In this document: piece by piece, positions 24,801-30,800 of the stretch
How positions within the stretch are numbered: position 1 is the stretch's first letter
How the letters are laid out: each line of letters opens with the position of its first letter
Assembly: GCA_001784175.1 (NCBI GenBank)
Contig: MFPR01000040.1
Coordinates: 1-44,954, forward strand
Direction of reading: 5' to 3'
Origin: Candidatus Lindowbacteria bacterium RIFCSPLOWO2_12_FULL_62_27
GTDB taxonomy: Bacteria; Lindowbacteria; 2-12-FULL-62-27
DNA: 44,954 bases
Translations under genes and position numbers: made by a program
The notes under the pieces: model-generated
What the model was told of the DNA's origin: nothing
Database searches by the model: none
Seen by the model: only the letters and a program-made list of their open reading frames with translations

Positions 24801-27800
24801 GGTCGTTCAGGTTGTCGCCGTTCGGCGAAAACGGGTTGGGACTGAGACCCGTGATGTTGACCAGTCCCGGCGTGAGATCCACGCGGACCGACGTCGTCTC
24901 CGTCGTCGTGTTGCTCTGGTAGTCCGTCACCTGCAGCCGGATGACGTAGATGCCCTCCGCCACCACCGCGTTGCCGTTGTCCTTGCCGTCCCACGACACC
25001 TTGTTCGCCCCCGCCGTCTGGCTGTCCGCCACCAGCGTCCGCACCAGATTCTTCGCCGGCGAAAAAATGTCCACAACCACGGTGTCGGTGTTCTCCGACA
25101 GGCTGTAGCTGATGAACGTCAGGTCGTTCTGGTTGTCGCCGTTCGGTGAAAAAGGGTTCGGCGAGGCCGAGAGATTCCCGATCACCGGGGCCTGAATGTC
25201 GGTCAGGCCCGTGTCGTACGTGATCTCGATGGTGTCGCCATAGCCCGAGTTGTTGCTCGCGCGGTCCTGCGCGCGTATCAGAATCCTGTACCGGCCCGTG
25301 TCCGAGCTGTTCGTGAACTTCGAATTCACCAGCGCCGTCGGGTCCAGCACGAAACTCCACGAACTGTACGGCTGCTGGCCCGCCGTCGTGTCGGATTCGC
25401 TCCTCACCGGCGAGTCCGTCACCAGCGGCGTCAGGTTGTAGCTGTTGCCGGTGCCGCTCGAGTCGAACCAGATCTGCAGATAGACCGCCGACAGGTTCGA
25501 GGCCTGGATGCCCGAAATGAACGTGTTGCCGTCCGGGTCGACCGCCGTGCCCAGCACGGTGATGGGCTTCGAGTTGAATTTCGTCCCGGTATTCGGAAGC
25601 GTGACGTCCGCTGTGGGCTTGGTGTTGTCCAGATTCACCACGGCCGAGTCCGGCCAGGTCGACGTGTTGCCCGCCTTGTCCTTCAAGGTGACGGGCAGTT
25701 TCAGGTTCACGTTGTCTTGAATGGCGTTCGTCGGCGCGATCGTGTGCGCCGTCCGGATGAAGGTCGCGGTCGTGACGCCGAGGTTGATCGTGCCGGTGTC
25801 GGTGTTGATCGAGTCCAGCGAGCTGTAGTTCACGCTCGTCACGATCGTGTCCGTGCCCACCTGGTCGGTCACGGTGAGGTCCAGCGTCACGACGTCGCCG
25901 TCCTTGAAGTTCGTGTCCGACGGGACCACGGCCGAGATCAGAATCGGGCCCTGGTTGTCCAGAACGATCGTGAAGGAGTCCCCGACGTTGGTGGTGTCGT
26001 TCGAACCGTCCGTGATCGTGATCGGGACGGTGCCGCTGTAATTTTCGAAGGTGTTCGAACTGTTGAGCGTGTACCTCACCGAAAACGAACAGCCGATGTT
26101 GTTGGCCGTGAACGGCCCCTGGATCGTGTAGCCGCCGCCGCTGAATTTCGAGTCGATCACCCCGAAATTCGGCGTGATCCGAACGTTCAGCGTGTCGTTG
26201 TCCTGCGGATTCACGTACACGTCGAAGTTGATGACTTCGCCCGCGTTCGCCACCGCGCCGCCGCCACGGTAGATCGTGTCCGGGTCCCGGCTCACGATGA
26301 ACCGGAAGGACGGCTTGATCGTGTCCAGCTCGATCGGGACTGTCTCGTAGGCTTCGTTGCCGACGTCGTCCTTGAAATACAGAACCACCCGCGCCGGGTC
26401 GGTGTTGCCGCTGTTGCCCGAATAGGGCACGTAGGTCATCCGGTAGGTCGTGGAGGTGTTCGCGCTGATCACGATCGTGTTGCCGTTCTGGGCCTGGAAA
26501 CTGTCCTGCAAAAAGCCGGCCTGCGGGGTGGGGTCGAAATTGTAAAAGTTCACTTCAAAGGTCGGCACGTTCGACACCGGCTCGTCCAGCGTGACCAGCA
26601 TCCGCACCGATTCGCCCGACGTGTAGGTCGTGTCGGTCACCGGCGCAAAGGCCGAGTCGGTCTGCTGCACGGTCGCCAGGGGCTTGCGCGTGTCGGCGAT
26701 GATCGGCTGCTTCTGCGTCAGGTTCTGCGTGGTCGAGATGTTCGCGTTGTTGTTCAGCGTCTCCGTGTACACGACGTCGTCCGTGTCGACCGAATAGCCG
26801 AACCGGTCGTTCACGTTCGACGTCCGGTCCACCGCGTTGCCCTGCCACGTCGTGCTCGTGGCCGTCCGGATCACCACGAAAAAGTCCGCGCCGGCCGAGT
26901 CGCTCGTGTTCACGTTCGGGACGTCTGCCACGTTGCCGATGCCGCTGCGCGGCGTCAGTTTCACCTTCAGGCCCTGCGGATTGGTGACGTCGCAGGGGAT
27001 CGGTGTGTCCGGGGCGTCGAAAACGCCCGGAATGCCCTTGTCCAGCCACAACGATATCCCGCTCGAACCGTCCGTGTCCGTGTAGCCGGCGCCGATGGTC
27101 CGCCGGAAATCGTCCAGACCGAAATTGTTCACGTCGATGAAATTCACGGTCACCGACGCCAGCCGCGCGCCGCTGTCCTTGTCGAAGGCGTCGATCCCGA
27201 TGATCGCGCGCGTTTCGGAATTCGCCGGTAAATATATGGAGGAGGTCTCCGTGACCAGATTCGTGATCAAGGTCGGGACGCGGGCGCGGAACGTGTTCGA
27301 AAGCTGGGTCTGCTTGGCGGTGTTCGAACTGTACTGAATGCCGGTCGCGGGGATCTCGAACTGGAACTGGTCGTTGAACCGCAGGCCGGTGTCGCCGTAG
27401 CCGGAGGTTTTGAACGTGATGTAAAAGTCGTTCCCGTTGTTCGTGCCGACGTCGTCGTTCGGAAGGTCCACGGGAGAGGCCGGGGTCAGGATGATCTGCA
27501 GGCCGCCGGAGATCGCCAGAAAGGACTGCGTGCCGCTGAGCTGGATCAGGCCGTTGGCGATGTCCGAGGCGTCAAAGGTCCCGTTGCCGTTGATCTCACG
27601 GTACAGCGCCATGCCGCTCGCGTTCGACACCGACGCGAACCAGTTCGCGGACACGGAGCCGTTGTAGTCCTTCACGTTGACGGTGACGCTGTTGAGCTTG
27701 ATGCCCTTGTTGGCGTCGCTCACGTTGACGCCGAAAAACGCGGTCGAGAGGCTGTTGATGTCGATCCGCTGGTCGGTCGTGGTCAGGTCCTGGATGCCGG

Positions 27801-30800
27801 TCGTGTTGATGTCGCCGCCTTCGATGGTCTTCGTCGCGACGGTCGTCTTGTTGTAGCCGTTCGACAGCACGATGCCGTTTTTCTCGATCGAAACCTGAAA
27901 GTCGTCCCCCAGATTGATCGTTACGCTCGGGCGCAGGACCACGAAGAAATCCGTCAGGTTGTCCTTCGTGTCCGGCAGGTCCGTGTCCTTGATGCCGCTG
28001 AATACGAATTTCACCACGTTGTTCGCGTACGTCACCGACTGCGCCGACAGCGCCGTGTCCTTGTCCTGCTCGAACACGCCGTCCCCGTCGTCCCGCCAGA
28101 TCGATACGCCGCTGCGCGAGTCGCCCGTCAGGTCCGCCAGGTCCGAAATGTTGAAATTCGTGGTGAGGGTGTCTGTGAGCTTTACGTTCACTTCCTTCAA
28201 AAATTCGTAGGAAAGCCCGCTGTCCGACATCCGGATCCCGATTACGGGCAGAGGCGAGTTGTTCTCCTTGAGAAGCTGGCCGGTCACCGTCAGGTCCGTG
28301 AATTCGACCGGAATGCCGAGCGTCAGAAAGTTCGTGGCGATCGCCAGGTCGCTGTCCGATTTGCCGACCCGGAACTTCAGGGCGCCCCCGATGATCCGCG
28401 CGTAAAAGGTGTCGCCGAAATTCGCCTTGGAACTTGTCCGGACCACCACGAAAAAGTCGTCCTTGCCGTCTGAAGCGTCCGGGATCGCCTCCGGCGTCAC
28501 CGGGATCAGTTTCACCGTGTCGCCGGTCCACGACGGCTGGATGATGCTGATGATCGGGTCCACGTTCGCGTCGAAAAGTCCGTCCCCGTTGCCGTCCTTG
28601 TACAGCGACACGCCGCTGGCGGTCGTCGTCGTCAGCGTCGCCAGAACGTTCGAGTCCGCGCGGCCCGGATACACGAAATTCACCGCCACCTCCTCCAGCG
28701 TCTGCGAACCGCCCGAACCGTCCGACACGTTGATCCCGATCATGTTCACAGGGTCCGACAGCGCGTCCACCAACTGGCCGGGCGTCGTCCAGTCCGTGTA
28801 GGACAGAGACGTGATCGACCGCACCGTGATGTTCTTGGTGTAGAACCGCTCGGTGTTGTTGCCCGCGGTGCCCGTGGTCCAGATGCGGCTCCGAAGGGTC
28901 TGGCCCGTGTCGTAGAACTCGATGTTCGGCGGGAAGGCCGGCAGCGCCGGAATGCCGTCGCCTTCCGGATCGATCAGCACGTTCCCGAACGTCACCTGGA
29001 AGGAATCCCCGTTGTCGGCTGTCAGCGAGGTCCGGACCACGAGGAAGAAGTCGTCGCCGAGATTTTCGGATGTGTCGTTGTCCGGCACCTGCGTGTCGAG
29101 CGATCGCTCGAAATTTAATACCGCGTATGGATCGTCCGTGCCGCCCCACCCCGGCCACACGGATTTGGCCATGTTGAGCGGTACCAGCGTGTCAATGCCG
29201 GGGTCGAATACGCCGTTGGTGTTGTCCGGATGGCCGTCGTTGTCCCGGTAGAGCGCTAGACCGCTCGCGGTCGTCGCCGCCAGGGAATTGAGGTCTGTGG
29301 TCGTGAACGACGTCCCGGCGCGCTCCAGGAAAAAGGACAGTTGATTCAGCGTCACCGGCTCGTTCCCGCCCCGGTCCGTCACGTTGAGGCCCACCACCGC
29401 CAGGGGGTCGCTCGCCTCCGGGACCTCCTGGCCGCTCAAGGTCACGTCTGACAGGAACGTCAGCACCTGCTGGCGGTAGGAGCCGACAGTCCCGGAACCG
29501 CTCGTGACGGCCGGGCGGACGCTCTTGCCGTGGCCGAAAATCACGCCGCGATCCGGAATCCCCAGATGAAACGTGTCTTCAAAATCGATCGTCTTCGACG
29601 TGAGAATCGCCACCCAGAAGCTGTAATCCGCCGGGGGCGGGGTGCCGTCCACGTCCATCGTCTTCGTCGAACGTAGCGTGTAGCCGTTCTGCAGGAAGAT
29701 GGTACAGCTCGTGGCGCCCGGGCCCCACACGGTCTGCGCGGGGGACAGCGGCAGAAGCACGTCGGCCCCCTGGCTGAACGTCAGGCCGCCGTCACCGGAA
29801 TTGTTCTCCCAGATCGATATGCCGCTGAACTGGTCGCCCGTGATCGGGCGAAGATCCGTGCGCGGATCGAACCCCTGCGAGTCGGGAAACTGGATCACGA
29901 GTCCGTCCATCGTCGTCGCCAGGTGATTGCCGTCCGTCGGGCCGCCGATGATGCGCATCGCGAATACCAGCGTCGGATTGAAATCGAGGGACGTCAGGTC
30001 CGTCATCAGCGATACCGGGCTGCCGAAAAAGGCGTCGACGTTCCGCTCCAGGGCCCCCGTCAAACTCCCCGGCGTCAGCGAACGCGGCGTTTCCATGACC
30101 TCCTTGATCTGGCCGCCTTGGTTGTTGCTCGGCGCTACCTGCGCGCTCGGACCGATCACGGCGGAGTCGTCGTTGGAACCCGGGGGGTTCGCGAAAACAT
30201 TCGGAATCTTGAACCCCACGCCCGTCGGCGGGATCGTGCATATCCACTCGTCGCCGTATCCCACAAGGCCGGTGTCCCAGCCGCCGCCGGTCTTGACGGC
30301 GACGAAGTAATTGTTGTTCCCGGACGCGTTTCCGGCGTAGGTGGTCGGCAAATCGCGCGTGGCCGAGCCGCTTAACTGAAAGATCATCGTACACGACTGG
30401 CTCGCGTCCAGCGGCGTCGACAATGTCGGATGGCCGCACAGGTACCGCGTGCCGTCCCGGTCAAATTCCTGGATGAAGGTGTCAGTGCCGAAATCGAACG
30501 ATCCGTTGCCGTTCGCGTCCCGGTACAGGCGAACCCACTCGAAATCCCAGTAAGGTTGAAAATCGCCCACGAGTCGCTGGAAGACCACCGTGACCGAATC
30601 GATCTGGCCTGTGCCGGCGGCGTTGAGACCCACCAACGAAAATTCCGAGTTCGCGCCTGCAATGTCCGGTACTTGGCCGTCCGTCAGGCCATCGATGGTA
30701 AAGGCCACGCTCACCGTGTTGGTCGCGTTGGCTGCAAAAACGGAGTTGCCGCCGCCGGAAGTGCCTCCCGTCCAGTTGACATCCACAGCCGTGATGGTGA

